A DNA stretch of 64,000 bases from Tateyamaria pelophila (GTDB taxonomy: Bacteria; Pseudomonadota; Alphaproteobacteria; Rhodobacterales; Rhodobacteraceae), in the NCBI RefSeq assembly GCF_019966495.1, contig NZ_JAIMIA010000014.1, forward strand, positions 1-64,000. The letters run 5' to 3'. Both the position numbers and the translations under genes were made by a program. Below the pieces are notes generated by a model that was not told the origin of the DNA, searched no databases, and saw only the letters and a program-made list of their open reading frames with translations. This document shows positions 25,239 through 33,444 of the stretch, piece after piece. Each line of letters begins with the position of its first letter. The first letter of the stretch is position 1.

Positions 25239-25462
25239 CAGCAGCAGGCGGGCGGAGCCTTGTATTCATCGCCGACATACTTTTCGAGATCTTCATTCGG
25301 CGCGGGCGGCATCTTTACAAATTGCGTGTATGTCTTGCCGACACTCTCGCCATATGCGCGCAACGTTGCCGTAGGGTCCGATTCCAAATTCTCTCTGAAT
25401 GCAGGGTCGGTCCACGCTTTTTTGTGGATTTCCAGCCAGTCCTCGTCTGTTGGCGAGCTCAT
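25238..25462 (-). CDS. TOMM precursor peptide with nitrile-hydratase-like leader and Cys-Cys end
   Basis: This 74-residue peptide has the NHLP leader pattern: DWLEIHKKAWTDPAFRENL (8-26) and DPTATLRAYG (29-38) match the helical start of nitrile hydratase alpha subunits used as leaders. The rest is acidic and ends APPACC. The two last residues, C73 and C74, are its only cysteines, and the region has no GG cleavage site, so the modified core is probably just the last few residues. AAGGGG lies 8 bases before the ATG. The stop codon overlaps the cyclodehydratase start by one base. Adjacent TTGACA-like and palindromic sequences suggest its own promoter. Confidence 0.88.
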   Translation of the reverse strand: MSSPTDEDWLEIHKKAWTDPAFRENLESDPTATLRAYGESVGKTYTQFVKMPPAPNEDLEKYVGDEYKAPPACC

Positions 25463-25545
25463 ATCAATATCCCCTTCTTAATGGTCTTTTCAAGTTGCGT
25501 TCTGTCCCAGTCGTATAGCTGGTCTATCAACCAATTTTACCAATA

Positions 25546-25577
25546 AATACAACAGCGAACCGACTATTGACTGTCAA
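25546..25577 (-). promoter_or_regulatory. Putative promoter/operator before the TOMM precursor gene
   Basis: The 165-base gap between the P450 and precursor genes is AT-rich compared with its surroundings. A perfect TTGAC-T-GTCAA palindrome (25567-25577) includes a consensus -35 box TTGACA on the leftward strand (25577-25572). The best -10-like hexamer, TGTATT (25551-25546), sits 20 bases away, longer than ideal. The palindrome could therefore be an operator covering the promoter. Assigned from sequence form only. Confidence 0.35.
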
Positions 25578-25627
25578 AGAGTACACACGTGTTAACCTTT
25601 TGGCAAGATATTGGCGCACCGCTGCTT

Positions 25628-26947
25628 TCAAGGCGATCCCCCGCGAGCGATCAGCGTTACGTGCGCAAGGCTGCCCGCACTTGAGCGCAGTTCAAAATGT
25701 TGCGCCACCATCAGGATGATAAGCGTCATCTGGTTGAATGCCTGGTGCATCGCGATACACGTGCGGGGCCCTGCGCCAAACGGCAAGTATACGGACCGCG
25801 GCACGTTTTGCGGTCGACCAAACTCAAACCGCGCGGGTTGAAACTGGTCGGGATCCTCGAAATAGCGCGGGTCGCGATGCAAGAGGCGCGGGCTGACCCA
25901 CACGTGATGGCCTGCGGTCACAGCGAAACCTTCAAGCTCGAATGCTTGCGCCGCGATGCGATACAGCAGAGGCGCCGGCGGATGCATCCGCAAGGCTTCT
26001 TTCAGCGCCGCCAACGCAAGGCTGCGCCCCAGTTCCGGGAGTGCCGGAGGGGCAGTGCCAACCTCCAGCCGATCAGCTTCTTCCGCGATCTGCTGTTCTG
26101 TCTGCGCGTCTTGCGCCAGGCAGGACCACAACGCGCCAAGACTGGTCGGCATCGTCAAGTGACCCGCATAGAGCATCTGGACGATCTCGCCTGTGATCAT
26201 GTCGTAATCGGGCGGCACGCCCGCTGCGCGACAGGTCCGGATCAGCACAGACAGGACGTCACGACCATCGCAGTCGCTGTCCAGGCGGCGCTTGATCAGA
26301 TCCGTTATGACAGGCAGATCGCGCGGCGCGCGTGGGCGTTCCATGCGTAATATGCCGTCAGCATCATTGGGCTCACTGGCTGTGAAGTCTTCACCGAATA
26401 TCTCGTCATAGGGCAAGAGTGAGGTACACCCATCCGGATTTCCCCACCCCTCGATATCCACATCCATGACAGTGCGCGCCGCGATACGTGCCGTCAGCAA
26501 ACGAATGTCGGTCATCAGGTCCACGGGCGGCTCTGCCCGCCAATTGCGGATCATGTCCGCCGTGCATTCAGCGACGATATCCAGTCTCGGCGTTATCTCT
26601 CGCGGTCGAAACTGAGGTCTGAGCAGACGCCGTCGGTCCTGCCAGTCCGCCCCCTCGAGGGTCGTAAGGCCGTCTCCCCAATGTCCACGGTTCGACGCGC
26701 TGACAAAGTCGGGTTTGTGCAAGAACGGCTCGCATGTATGCAAGAGCCTGTCGACGGCCGAAGCCCCATTGACGAGAACGCAGGCAGTGTGCCCAATATC
26801 AAAACGGACGATATCGCCATAAACCTGCGTCAGATTGGACAAGAACGTGAAGACGTCGGACCGAAAAAACCGTGCATTGATACGGCCGTTTGCGGCCCCT
26901 GTTGGCCCGGGTGGATCAACCGCTTTTAACACGAAGCGCCAACCCAT
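25628..26947 (-). CDS. Cytochrome P450 of the TOMM cluster
   Basis: This 439-residue P450 has the heme loop FGAGPRTCIA with ligand C397, the K-helix EALR and PARFEFG before the heme loop. The I-helix reads AGHLTM (about 261-266): the threonine is kept, but the acid of the usual AGxET/AGxDT pair is Leu. There is no membrane anchor. It lies 165 bases upstream of the precursor on the same strand, and its start is within 15 bases of the divergent dehydrogenase start. It probably hydroxylates or otherwise oxidises the peptide product. The start at 26947 has AAGGA 10 bases upstream; later starts are possible. Confidence 0.88.
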   Translation of the reverse strand: MGWRFVLKAVDPPGPTGAANGRINARFFRSDVFTFLSNLTQVYGDIVRFDIGHTACVLVNGASAVDRLLHTCEPFLHKPDFVSASNRGHWGDGLTTLEGADWQDRRRLLRPQFRPREITPRLDIVAECTADMIRNWRAEPPVDLMTDIRLLTARIAARTVMDVDIEGWGNPDGCTSLLPYDEIFGEDFTASEPNDADGILRMERPRAPRDLPVITDLIKRRLDSDCDGRDVLSVLIRTCRAAGVPPDYDMITGEIVQMLYAGHLTMPTSLGALWSCLAQDAQTEQQIAEEADRLEVGTAPPALPELGRSLALAALKEALRMHPPAPLLYRIAAQAFELEGFAVTAGHHVWVSPRLLHRDPRYFEDPDQFQPARFEFGRPQNVPRSVYLPFGAGPRTCIAMHQAFNQMTLIILMVAQHFELRSSAGSLAHVTLIARGGSP

Positions 26948-26961
26948 CGCAGGCGATTTCC

Positions 26962-28317
26962 TTGGCGGATGAGCCGACCCGCTGGACCTGCATCCTCGCG
27001 CCAGACGTTCGTGTGACCACCAATGTGCGTGGGATGGCCCTGCAAACGGCTGTGGGCCATGTCAAACTGCCACCCAAAGACGCTGCTTGGGTCGCCAACA
27101 CGCTGCTTGAACCCGGACAGACCGAAAACCGAGACCTGAAGTCGGGCGCACCTGCCGACCTGGCCGCGCCCGGGAACGGCAGCCCATTGGACCACCTTGA
27201 TCGACAAGGCCTTGTCGCGCATCGGCTTGACGGCTCTTTCGGCGCTGTGGTCACCTGCATCCCCCTGCGACCCCCGCGCGGGCCAAGGCCACGCCGGAAG
27301 ATCACGGGACAGATCGCCCTTGCGCCTCAAGCAATGCTGCGGGTCCGCGACGGAGGCCTTTCGCTGGAAATGCCCGGAGCTTGGGCGCGTATCGTGGTGC
27401 ACGATACCAAAGTGCTTGAGTTGCTGCCCCTGCTTGCGGCCGGGTGCAACGCCGAGGACTGTGCCGACACAGTTCAGGACCGGCCTGCCGCGTGGGTGGA
27501 CGCTGTTCTGTGCGCCCTGCAGTGGTGCGGTATCATCACCCAAACTGATCCGTCGGACTGGGCGCTTCATGATCTGGTGTTGCATGCCGCGACGCGCCAG
27601 GGCTACGGACGCAAGCCGCTGGGCAAGACGGGCCTGCCCCACTCCGACGCGCAGGACCGGCAGCCGACGTCGCTGAGGCGTATCGACCTCGAGATCCCGA
27701 ACCAAGAAACTCTGGACCGGCGGGACCCGCCGTTTTCCGCCCTGTCCACGCAGCGCCGGTCGCGTCGATTGCATGGCGACCCTCCCATCAGCGCGCAACA
27801 GCTGTCGGAGTTCCTCTATCGCACATTGCATCAACGGGACGGCCACAGACCTCATCCCAGTGGCGGCGCGTGTTATCCCCTGACTGGCTATCTCGCTCTC
27901 CATCACTCTTTGGACGTGCCATCCGGGCTGTATCGCTACGATGCGGTGGCACATTGCCTCGATATGGTGGCTGAAACGGATCGCGCGCTCAACCGTCTTC
28001 TGACCGACGCGGCTGCAAACGCCGGCGTCTCGGAACGGCCTCAAGTATTGTTGATCCTGTCCGCACGGTTCGCAAAAACCAGCAGCATCTACGAAGACCT
28101 GTCCTACAGCCTGATCCTGAAAGAAGTCGGCGCTGTCTTTCAGATGGCGATGCTGTCCGCGGCTGCCATGGGCCTTGCCGCCTGCCCGCTCGGCACGGGC
28201 AACGCCCTTGCCTTTTCGGCGCTTGCTGGCCTCGATCCGTTGGTTGAAACGTCTGTGGGTGAATTGATGCTGGGCGCTGCCTCTGATGCCGATCCGAACG
28301 GTCCACCAAACGCATAG
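26962..28317 (+). CDS. SagB-type azoline dehydrogenase (nitroreductase fold)
   Basis: This roughly 451-residue protein has an N-terminal part that I cannot assign (about 1-230; it may include a winged helix, as seen in fused SagB proteins) and a C-terminal FMN nitroreductase-like domain (about 250-451). The C-terminal part shows RRSRRLHGDPPIS, PSGGACYPLTGYLAL, SGLYRYD and VGAVFQMAMLSAAAMGLAACPLG, all typical of SagB/ThcOx dehydrogenases. These use FMN to oxidise thiazolines or oxazolines to aromatic azoles. It faces away from the P450 and the rest of the cluster. The start is uncertain: TTG at 26962 fits the gap, an earlier TTG at 26890 would overlap the P450 start, and an ATG lies at 27034. 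Confidence 0.85.
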   Translation: MADEPTRWTCILAPDVRVTTNVRGMALQTAVGHVKLPPKDAAWVANTLLEPGQTENRDLKSGAPADLAAPGNGSPLDHLDRQGLVAHRLDGSFGAVVTCIPLRPPRGPRPRRKITGQIALAPQAMLRVRDGGLSLEMPGAWARIVVHDTKVLELLPLLAAGCNAEDCADTVQDRPAAWVDAVLCALQWCGIITQTDPSDWALHDLVLHAATRQGYGRKPLGKTGLPHSDAQDRQPTSLRRIDLEIPNQETLDRRDPPFSALSTQRRSRRLHGDPPISAQQLSEFLYRTLHQRDGHRPHPSGGACYPLTGYLALHHSLDVPSGLYRYDAVAHCLDMVAETDRALNRLLTDAAANAGVSERPQVLLILSARFAKTSSIYEDLSYSLILKEVGAVFQMAMLSAAAMGLAACPLGTGNALAFSALAGLDPLVETSVGELMLGAASDADPNGPPNA

Positions 28318-28720
28318 CGGGCGGTCCGATCGTCGCGACCCCTATAATGGTCAAAGGTTTCAGTCGTCACATCAGGCTTTCTCCTGCACCTTGCCGTGAT
28401 ATCGCTGCGCATCGGAATGCATTGCGTCGTGGCCAGAGTGGCTGATCCACCCAGTTTGGCTATCACGATTAAAGTCACGGCTGAAAAGGATAGTGCCAAT
28501 GCCTCCGATCAGGGTTCGAATCCTGTCGGCATGGACTGACAATGACCGTCTCCGGCACATCATCCGGATCAAAAACACTTGGCTTCACGGCACGCAGCAC
28601 CTGTCAAAATGCACCGTCACCAAAGTGACGTGACGTATCCTTTACGTCAACGTCAACTACGTATTGCAAGACGTTCTCTCCTTCCCCATGTCATGGCGGT
28701 AACAGCAACCGAGAAAAGAC
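28318..28720. other. Intergenic region with a tRNA-like T-arm
   Basis: These 403 bases follow the azoline dehydrogenase and precede the MerR gene. A T-arm-like sequence, CAGGGTTCGAATCCTG at 28510-28525, followed by TCGGCA, looks like a tRNA 3' part, but no matching cloverleaf lies upstream. It could be a decayed tRNA or an old attachment site at the edge of the cluster. The MerR/LiuR-like palindrome is listed separately. I see no protein gene here. Confidence 0.4.
28641..28656. promoter_or_regulatory. LiuR-like palindrome upstream of the MerR gene
   Basis: TTTACGTCAACGTCAA is a palindrome with one imperfect pair (TTKACGT-NN-ACGTMAA form). It closely resembles the operator of LiuR-type MerR regulators of branched-chain amino acid and acyl-CoA catabolism. 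It lies 65 bases before the MerR start, consistent with autoregulation and control of the acyl-CoA dehydrogenase genes downstream. A second TGACGTGACGTA stretch lies immediately upstream. Confidence 0.6.
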
Positions 28721-29122
28721 ATGAGCGAGAAAACACTGACAATCCGCGAGATGTGCGAGGCCTTCAGCGTCACACCACGCACATTGCGTTTTTACGAAGC
28801 CAAAGAGCTCCTGTTTCCGATCCGGCAAGGCCAGAAACGCCTGTTCACCAAGCGTGACAGGGCACGGTTGAAACTCATCCTGCGCGGCAAACGTTTCGGC
28901 TTTAGCTTGGAGGAAATCCGCCAGCTTTTGGACCTTTATGATATGGGCGACCAGCAACAAACACAGCTGGCACGCACCTACGAGGTCGCGCGCGCCCGAC
29001 TGGCAGACATGGAAAGCCAGCGTAACGAACTGACCGAAGCCATTGACGACCTTAAGAACCAACTCAAGTGGGGCGAAAAGATGCTCGCCTCGATGAACAC
29101 GACATCAAAAGCCGCTCAATAA
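28721..29122 (+). CDS. MerR-family transcriptional regulator, LiuR-like
   Basis: This 133-residue regulator has the MerR winged helix (7-75: [22 protein letters not shown], then [27 protein letters not shown]) and a coiled-coil dimerisation helix (about 88-125). No C-terminal metal cysteines are present, which points away from metal sensing and toward metabolite sensing. In relatives (LiuR) such proteins control branched-chain amino acid and fatty acid degradation. It is followed after 31 bases by an acyl-CoA dehydrogenase gene and has a matching palindrome upstream. Confidence 0.88.
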   Translation: MSEKTLTIREMCEAFSVTPRTLRFYEAKELLFPIRQGQKRLFTKRDRARLKLILRGKRFGFSLEEIRQLLDLYDMGDQQQTQLARTYEVARARLADMESQRNELTEAIDDLKNQLKWGEKMLASMNTTSKAAQ

Positions 29123-29153
29123 GCAAGCGGCAAGACACCTGAGGGAAAAGACG

Positions 29154-30935
29154 ATGCCTAGTTATACACCGCCAACCAAAGACATGCAGTTCATCCTGCA
29201 CGATGTGCTTAATATCACCGCGAGCGACATACCGGGATATGATGAACTGGAAGCCGATTTCACTTCTGCCATCCTCGAAGAAGCCGGTCGCTTGTCCTCC
29301 GAAGTTCTCGCGCCATTGAACGCGGTGGGCGACAAGGAAGGCTGCCGTCTGGAAAATGGCGTGGTCTATACACCGACCGGTTTCAAGGCAGCGTTCGAGC
29401 AGGTCAAGGAAGGCGGATGGCCCGGCCTGGACATGCCCGAAGAGTTTGGCGGCCAGAACATGCCCGTCGTTATCGGCTCAGCAGTAGGCGAGATGTTTTC
29501 GTCCTCGAACATGGCCTTCACCATGTATCAGGGCCTGACCCATGGTGCGGCATCTGCCATTCTGGCGCACGGCTCGCAGGAGCAAAAGGAAACCTACCTG
29601 CCCAAAATGGTCAGCTGCGAATGGACAGGGACGATGAATTTGACCGAACCGCATTGCGGCACCGATCTGGGGCTGATGCGGACCAAGGCCGAACCACAGG
29701 ACGACGGCAGCTACAAAATCACCGGACAGAAGATTTTTATCTCCGCCGGGGAACACGACATGGCGGACAACATCATCCACCTCGTTCTGGCCAAAATTGC
29801 TGGTGGCCCTGAAGGCATCAAGGGCGTGTCCCTGTTCATTGTTCCAAAGATACTTGTGAACGAAGATGGATCCCTGGGTGCACGCAACGGCGTCGCAGTA
29901 GGCAACATCGAAGAGAAAATGGGGATCCACGGCAACTCGACCTGCGTCATGAATTACGACGGTGCAACCGGTTATCTGATCGGCGACGCGCATAAAGGCA
30001 TGCGCGCGATGTTCACGATGATGAACGAGGCACGTCTGGGCGTTGGCATGCAAGGCCTGTCGCAGGCAGAGGTCGCCTACCAGAACGCGCTCGAATATGC
30101 CACGGACCGGCTGCAAGGGCGGGACGTGACCGGTGTAAAGAACCCGGATGGTCCAGCCGACCCGCTGATCGTGCACCCGGATATCCGACGGTCGCTGATG
30201 GATCAGAAATCCTTTGCCGAAGGCGCGCGGGCCTTCGTGCTGTGGGGAGCCACCATGATCGACGCGGCCCACCGCGCGGGCGACAAGGATGCAGACGGGA
30301 TCGTATCTTTGCTCACACCCGTGATCAAAGGGTTTCTGACGGATGTCGGATATGACAATACGATCAAGGCGCAGCAGGTTTACGGCGGCCATGGCTACAT
30401 CGAAGAATGGGGCATGTCGCAATTTACCCGCGATGCCCGGATCGCGATGATCTACGAAGGGGCGAACGGCATTCAGGCGCTGGACCTCGTCGGGCGCAAG
30501 CTGGCCCAGGATGGCGGCAAACACGTGATGGCCTTCTTCGATCTGGTCAAAACCTTCATCAAGGAAAACGCAGGGCAGGACGAAGCTTACGACAAGGAGT
30601 TCCTTGACCCGTTGAAAGCCGCCTCCAAGGATCTGCAAGCTGCGGGCATGTATTTCATGCAACAAGGGATGAAGAATCCCAACAACGCGCTGTCAGGTTC
30701 CTATGACTTCATGCACATGTTCGGGCACGTCTGCCTTGGCCTGATGTGGGCCCGCATGGGCAAAGCGGCGCGCACCGCGTTGGCAAATGGCACATCCGAT
30801 CCTGCGTTCTTTGAAACCAAGCTGGCCACGGGGCGCTACTACATGGCGCGTCAATTGCCGGCGACAGCGCTTCACCTGACCCGAATTCAATCGGGGAGTG
30901 AAACGGTGATGGCGCTCGACGCCGCCAACTTCTAA
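29154..30935 (+). CDS. Long-form acyl-CoA dehydrogenase (FadE/DmdC-like)
   Basis: This 593-residue flavoenzyme oxidises acyl-CoA to 2-enoyl-CoA. It has the FAD/substrate motifs [13 protein letters not shown] (about 161-173) and [14 protein letters not shown], the late motif [14 protein letters not shown] and the catalytic glutamate in [12 protein letters not shown]-terminal helical extension of about 130 residues distinguishes this family from the 380-residue form. Length and motifs match DmdC, the 3-methylmercaptopropionyl-CoA dehydrogenase of DMSP demethylation, but close homologues serve ordinary beta-oxidation and the exact substrate cannot be decided here. It is the second gene after the MerR regulator and ends at a strong terminator. 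Confidence 0.9.
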   Translation: MPSYTPPTKDMQFILHDVLNITASDIPGYDELEADFTSAILEEAGRLSSEVLAPLNAVGDKEGCRLENGVVYTPTGFKAAFEQVKEGGWPGLDMPEEFGGQNMPVVIGSAVGEMFSSSNMAFTMYQGLTHGAASAILAHGSQEQKETYLPKMVSCEWTGTMNLTEPHCGTDLGLMRTKAEPQDDGSYKITGQKIFISAGEHDMADNIIHLVLAKIAGGPEGIKGVSLFIVPKILVNEDGSLGARNGVAVGNIEEKMGIHGNSTCVMNYDGATGYLIGDAHKGMRAMFTMMNEARLGVGMQGLSQAEVAYQNALEYATDRLQGRDVTGVKNPDGPADPLIVHPDIRRSLMDQKSFAEGARAFVLWGATMIDAAHRAGDKDADGIVSLLTPVIKGFLTDVGYDNTIKAQQVYGGHGYIEEWGMSQFTRDARIAMIYEGANGIQALDLVGRKLAQDGGKHVMAFFDLVKTFIKENAGQDEAYDKEFLDPLKAASKDLQAAGMYFMQQGMKNPNNALSGSYDFMHMFGHVCLGLMWARMGKAARTALANGTSDPAFFETKLATGRYYMARQLPATALHLTRIQSGSETVMALDAANF

Positions 30936-30942
30936 GCTGATG

Positions 30943-30968
30943 TGGAGGGGGACCGCCCCCTCCATTTT
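30943..30968 (+). terminator. Rho-independent terminator after the acyl-CoA dehydrogenase
   Basis: TGGAGGGGG (30943-30951) pairs perfectly with CCCCCTCCA (30956-30964) across a four-base loop and is followed by TTTT. It starts 7 bases after the stop codon, so the MerR-acyl-CoA dehydrogenase unit probably ends here. Confidence 0.8.
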
Positions 30969-31217
30969 GCGTGAGAACCACTATGGAAAACGGGCTTTTT
31001 GTAACACGGCTCTTTTCTGTTGCCATGTCCGCTGAGCGCGAACGCAGCGTCACAAGTTGCGCGCGTGGCGCAGGTCTAAACGAAAAGGCGGCACTGTCGT
31101 TTTCATGCGAAGGCGACAACACGTGATGAAGCGCAAGAGCCTGAAGACACACTTGGAGCGGCGCGCCATCGCACCAGACGGCCGAACACACTGAAACGCA
31201 CTTTGGGGAGGAGTTAG

Positions 31218-32375
31218 ATGAAAGATATGAACGCGGATCAAACCGGCTGGATGACCGACGAACACCAGATGATCGCCGACATGACGGCCCAGTTCATCAC
31301 AAACGAATGGGCTCCCCACTTCGACCGCTGGCGCAAACAGGGCGAAATGGACCGCTCGACCTGGGCGCAAGCCGGAGAGCTGGGACTGCTCTGCCCCTCG
31401 ATCCCCGAAGAATATGGCGGCGCGGGAGGCGACTTCGGCCATGAAGCCGCGATCCTGATCGAAGCCTCGCGTGCAAATCTCGCCGCCTGGGGCCACGGAA
31501 TACATTCCGGTATCGTCGCACATTACGTGCTGGCCTATGGGACCGAGGAACAAAAAGCGCGATGGTTGCCCAAGATGGTAACAGGGGAGCTTGTGGGTGC
31601 GCTGGCCATGACAGAGCCCTCTACCGGCTCGGACGTTCAGGCCATCAAAACCCGCGCCTTGCGGGACGGCAACGCCTACCGGCTTTCGGGGCAAAAAACG
31701 TTCATCACCAACGGACAGCACGCCAATCTGATCATCGTCGCGGCCAAGACTGATCCGTCACTGGGTTCAAAAGGGATCTCTTTGGTTGTCGTCGAAACCG
31801 ATGATGCCCCGGGCTTTGCACGTGGGCGCAATCTGGAAAAGATCGGGATGCATGCATCCGATACGTCCGAGCTCTTCTTTGACAATGTAGAAATCACGCC
31901 GGAAAACATCCTTGGTGGCGCAGAAGGGCAAGGCTTTGTCCAATTGATGAGCCAACTTCCCCAAGAACGGCTGATCATCGCCTGCTCGGCGGTGGGCGCT
32001 ATGGAAGGTGCGGTGGAGCGCACGATTGCATATGCCAAGGAACGCGAAGCCTTTGGTGGCCCCATCATGCAGTTCCAGAACACTCGTTTCAAACTGGCCG
32101 AGGCCAAGACCAAAACCATGGTCAGCCGGGCGTTTTTTGATGAATGCATGGTCGAGCATTTGCGCGGCGCGTTGACCGTCGACAAAGCCGCCATGTGCAA
32201 ATACTGGACCACCGATACGCAAGCCTGGGTGCTGGACGAATGCCTGCAACTGCACGGCGGCTATGGCTTCATGCAGGAATACGCGATTGGTGAGATGTGG
32301 ACAGATGCCCGGGTTCAGCGGATCTATGGCGGTACCAACGAAATCATGAAGGAACTGATTGCGAGGGCGTTCTGA
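31218..32375 (+). CDS. Acyl-CoA dehydrogenase
   Basis: This 385-residue enzyme is of the standard length. It has MTEPSTGSD (about 131-139), [11 protein letters not shown] and [16 protein letters not shown], and at the end [17 protein letters not shown]. The E in GGTNEIM is the catalytic-base position of short/medium-chain dehydrogenases. It passes electrons to ETF. A GGGGAGGAG ribosome site precedes the ATG at 31218. It stands between a terminator upstream and a repeat element downstream, so it may have its own promoter in the 249-base gap. Confidence 0.93.
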   Translation: MKDMNADQTGWMTDEHQMIADMTAQFITNEWAPHFDRWRKQGEMDRSTWAQAGELGLLCPSIPEEYGGAGGDFGHEAAILIEASRANLAAWGHGIHSGIVAHYVLAYGTEEQKARWLPKMVTGELVGALAMTEPSTGSDVQAIKTRALRDGNAYRLSGQKTFITNGQHANLIIVAAKTDPSLGSKGISLVVVETDDAPGFARGRNLEKIGMHASDTSELFFDNVEITPENILGGAEGQGFVQLMSQLPQERLIIACSAVGAMEGAVERTIAYAKEREAFGGPIMQFQNTRFKLAEAKTKTMVSRAFFDECMVEHLRGALTVDKAAMCKYWTTDTQAWVLDECLQLHGGYGFMQEYAIGEMWTDARVQRIYGGTNEIMKELIARAF

Positions 32376-32603
32376 TGCGTCAGACAGATAAGCGTGTTGC
32401 ATCCTGGCCCTTCGGGGAGAGTTTGCCGGGCAAGATGAATGAAGGATCAATGCACACGATCCGCCCCGCCGTCCGGCCCTTGATCGGGATTGACCCTGTT
32501 GGGCGGGACGTTGGGGCTTCACCTTGCACAGGGCTCAGCTCTCCAGCCTGCCCTGCACCCACACCGTCACGCATTAACCTTAATGCGCGGTAAACTGATC
32601 CCG

Positions 32604-32656
32604 CTTCATCTTGCGGAATAAACTCCACGGGGGTCCGGGGGTGTGAAACCCCCGGT
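32604..32656 (-). repeat. Intergenic hairpin repeat, copy 1
   Basis: A perfect hairpin, CCGGGGGT-GTGAA-ACCCCCGG (32635-32655), is joined on the leftward strand to CCCCCGTGGAGTTTATT and AAGATGAAG. The same module occurs near 54866-54930 and 58951-59010. The rest of this 321-base gap (32376-32696) has no gene. Confidence 0.65.
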
Positions 32657-32696
32657 TCTGCCCCATCAACCATAACCAGCGAAAAGGCCAGACCAC

Positions 32697-33329
32697 ATGA
32701 CCCTCAAATTGCACTGCTTTGGTGAAAGCGGAAATTCCTACAAAGCCGCTTTGGCTCTGGAATTGTCCGGGTCAGCGTGGGAGCCGGTCTTCGTCGATTT
32801 CTTCAATGGCGAAACGCGGTCTGATGCATACCGTGATTTGAATCCCATGGGGGAAGCGCCGCTTTTGATCGACGGCGACAGGCGGTTGAGCCAATCAGGC
32901 GTGATCCAGCAATACGTCACGGATAAAACGGGCCGGTTCGGTGGTGAAGGGGACGATCGATATGAAGTCTTGCGCTGGACCTTGTGGGACAACCACAAGC
33001 TCAGTTCTATGGCTGGTATGATCCGTTTCCTGATGAATTTTTTGCCCGAAGACAAGCGCCCGCACGAGGTGATCGCCTTTAATCAGGGACGACTGAAGGC
33101 CGCCTTCGCTGTGCTGGACGCCCACCTCGCGGGTCGTGACTGGTTTGTGGGAAAGGATATAACCAACGCCGACATCAGTTGCTGCGGCTATCTTTTCTAT
33201 CCTGAACCATTTGGTTTTGATCGCGTGGACTGGCCAAACATCGATCGATGGTTGAGCAACATAGAAAACCTTCCCGGGTGGAAGAGCCCCTACGACCTCA
33301 TGCCAGGTTCGCCCGCCGATCGGGCGTAG
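32697..33329 (+). CDS. Glutathione S-transferase family protein
   Basis: This 210-residue protein has an N-terminal thioredoxin-like domain with FGESGNSYKAALALEL (Ser13 in the usual catalytic position), GEAPLLIDGDRRLSQSGVI as the glutathione-binding strand and helix, and an all-helical C-terminal domain ending with a VGKDITNADIS N-capping box. It lies among acyl-CoA degradation genes; a role in detoxifying reactive enoyl-CoA or related compounds is possible but unproven. It starts 40 bases after repeat copy 1. Confidence 0.88.
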   Translation: MTLKLHCFGESGNSYKAALALELSGSAWEPVFVDFFNGETRSDAYRDLNPMGEAPLLIDGDRRLSQSGVIQQYVTDKTGRFGGEGDDRYEVLRWTLWDNHKLSSMAGMIRFLMNFLPEDKRPHEVIAFNQGRLKAAFAVLDAHLAGRDWFVGKDITNADISCCGYLFYPEPFGFDRVDWPNIDRWLSNIENLPGWKSPYDLMPGSPADRA

Positions 33330-33444
33330 GACGTTACAGTTTACGCAAAGAGCCGCAACGTCACCCTTGATTGGACCAACCGGTCCACCCCATCTGATGC
33401 TTAGAACTCGCACAAGACTGCCGACGGCAAAAGGACACGAAACC

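Noticed and set aside
29478..30665. Leftward open frame opposite the acyl-CoA dehydrogenase
   Set aside because: Antisense shadow without ribosome site or recognisable motif.
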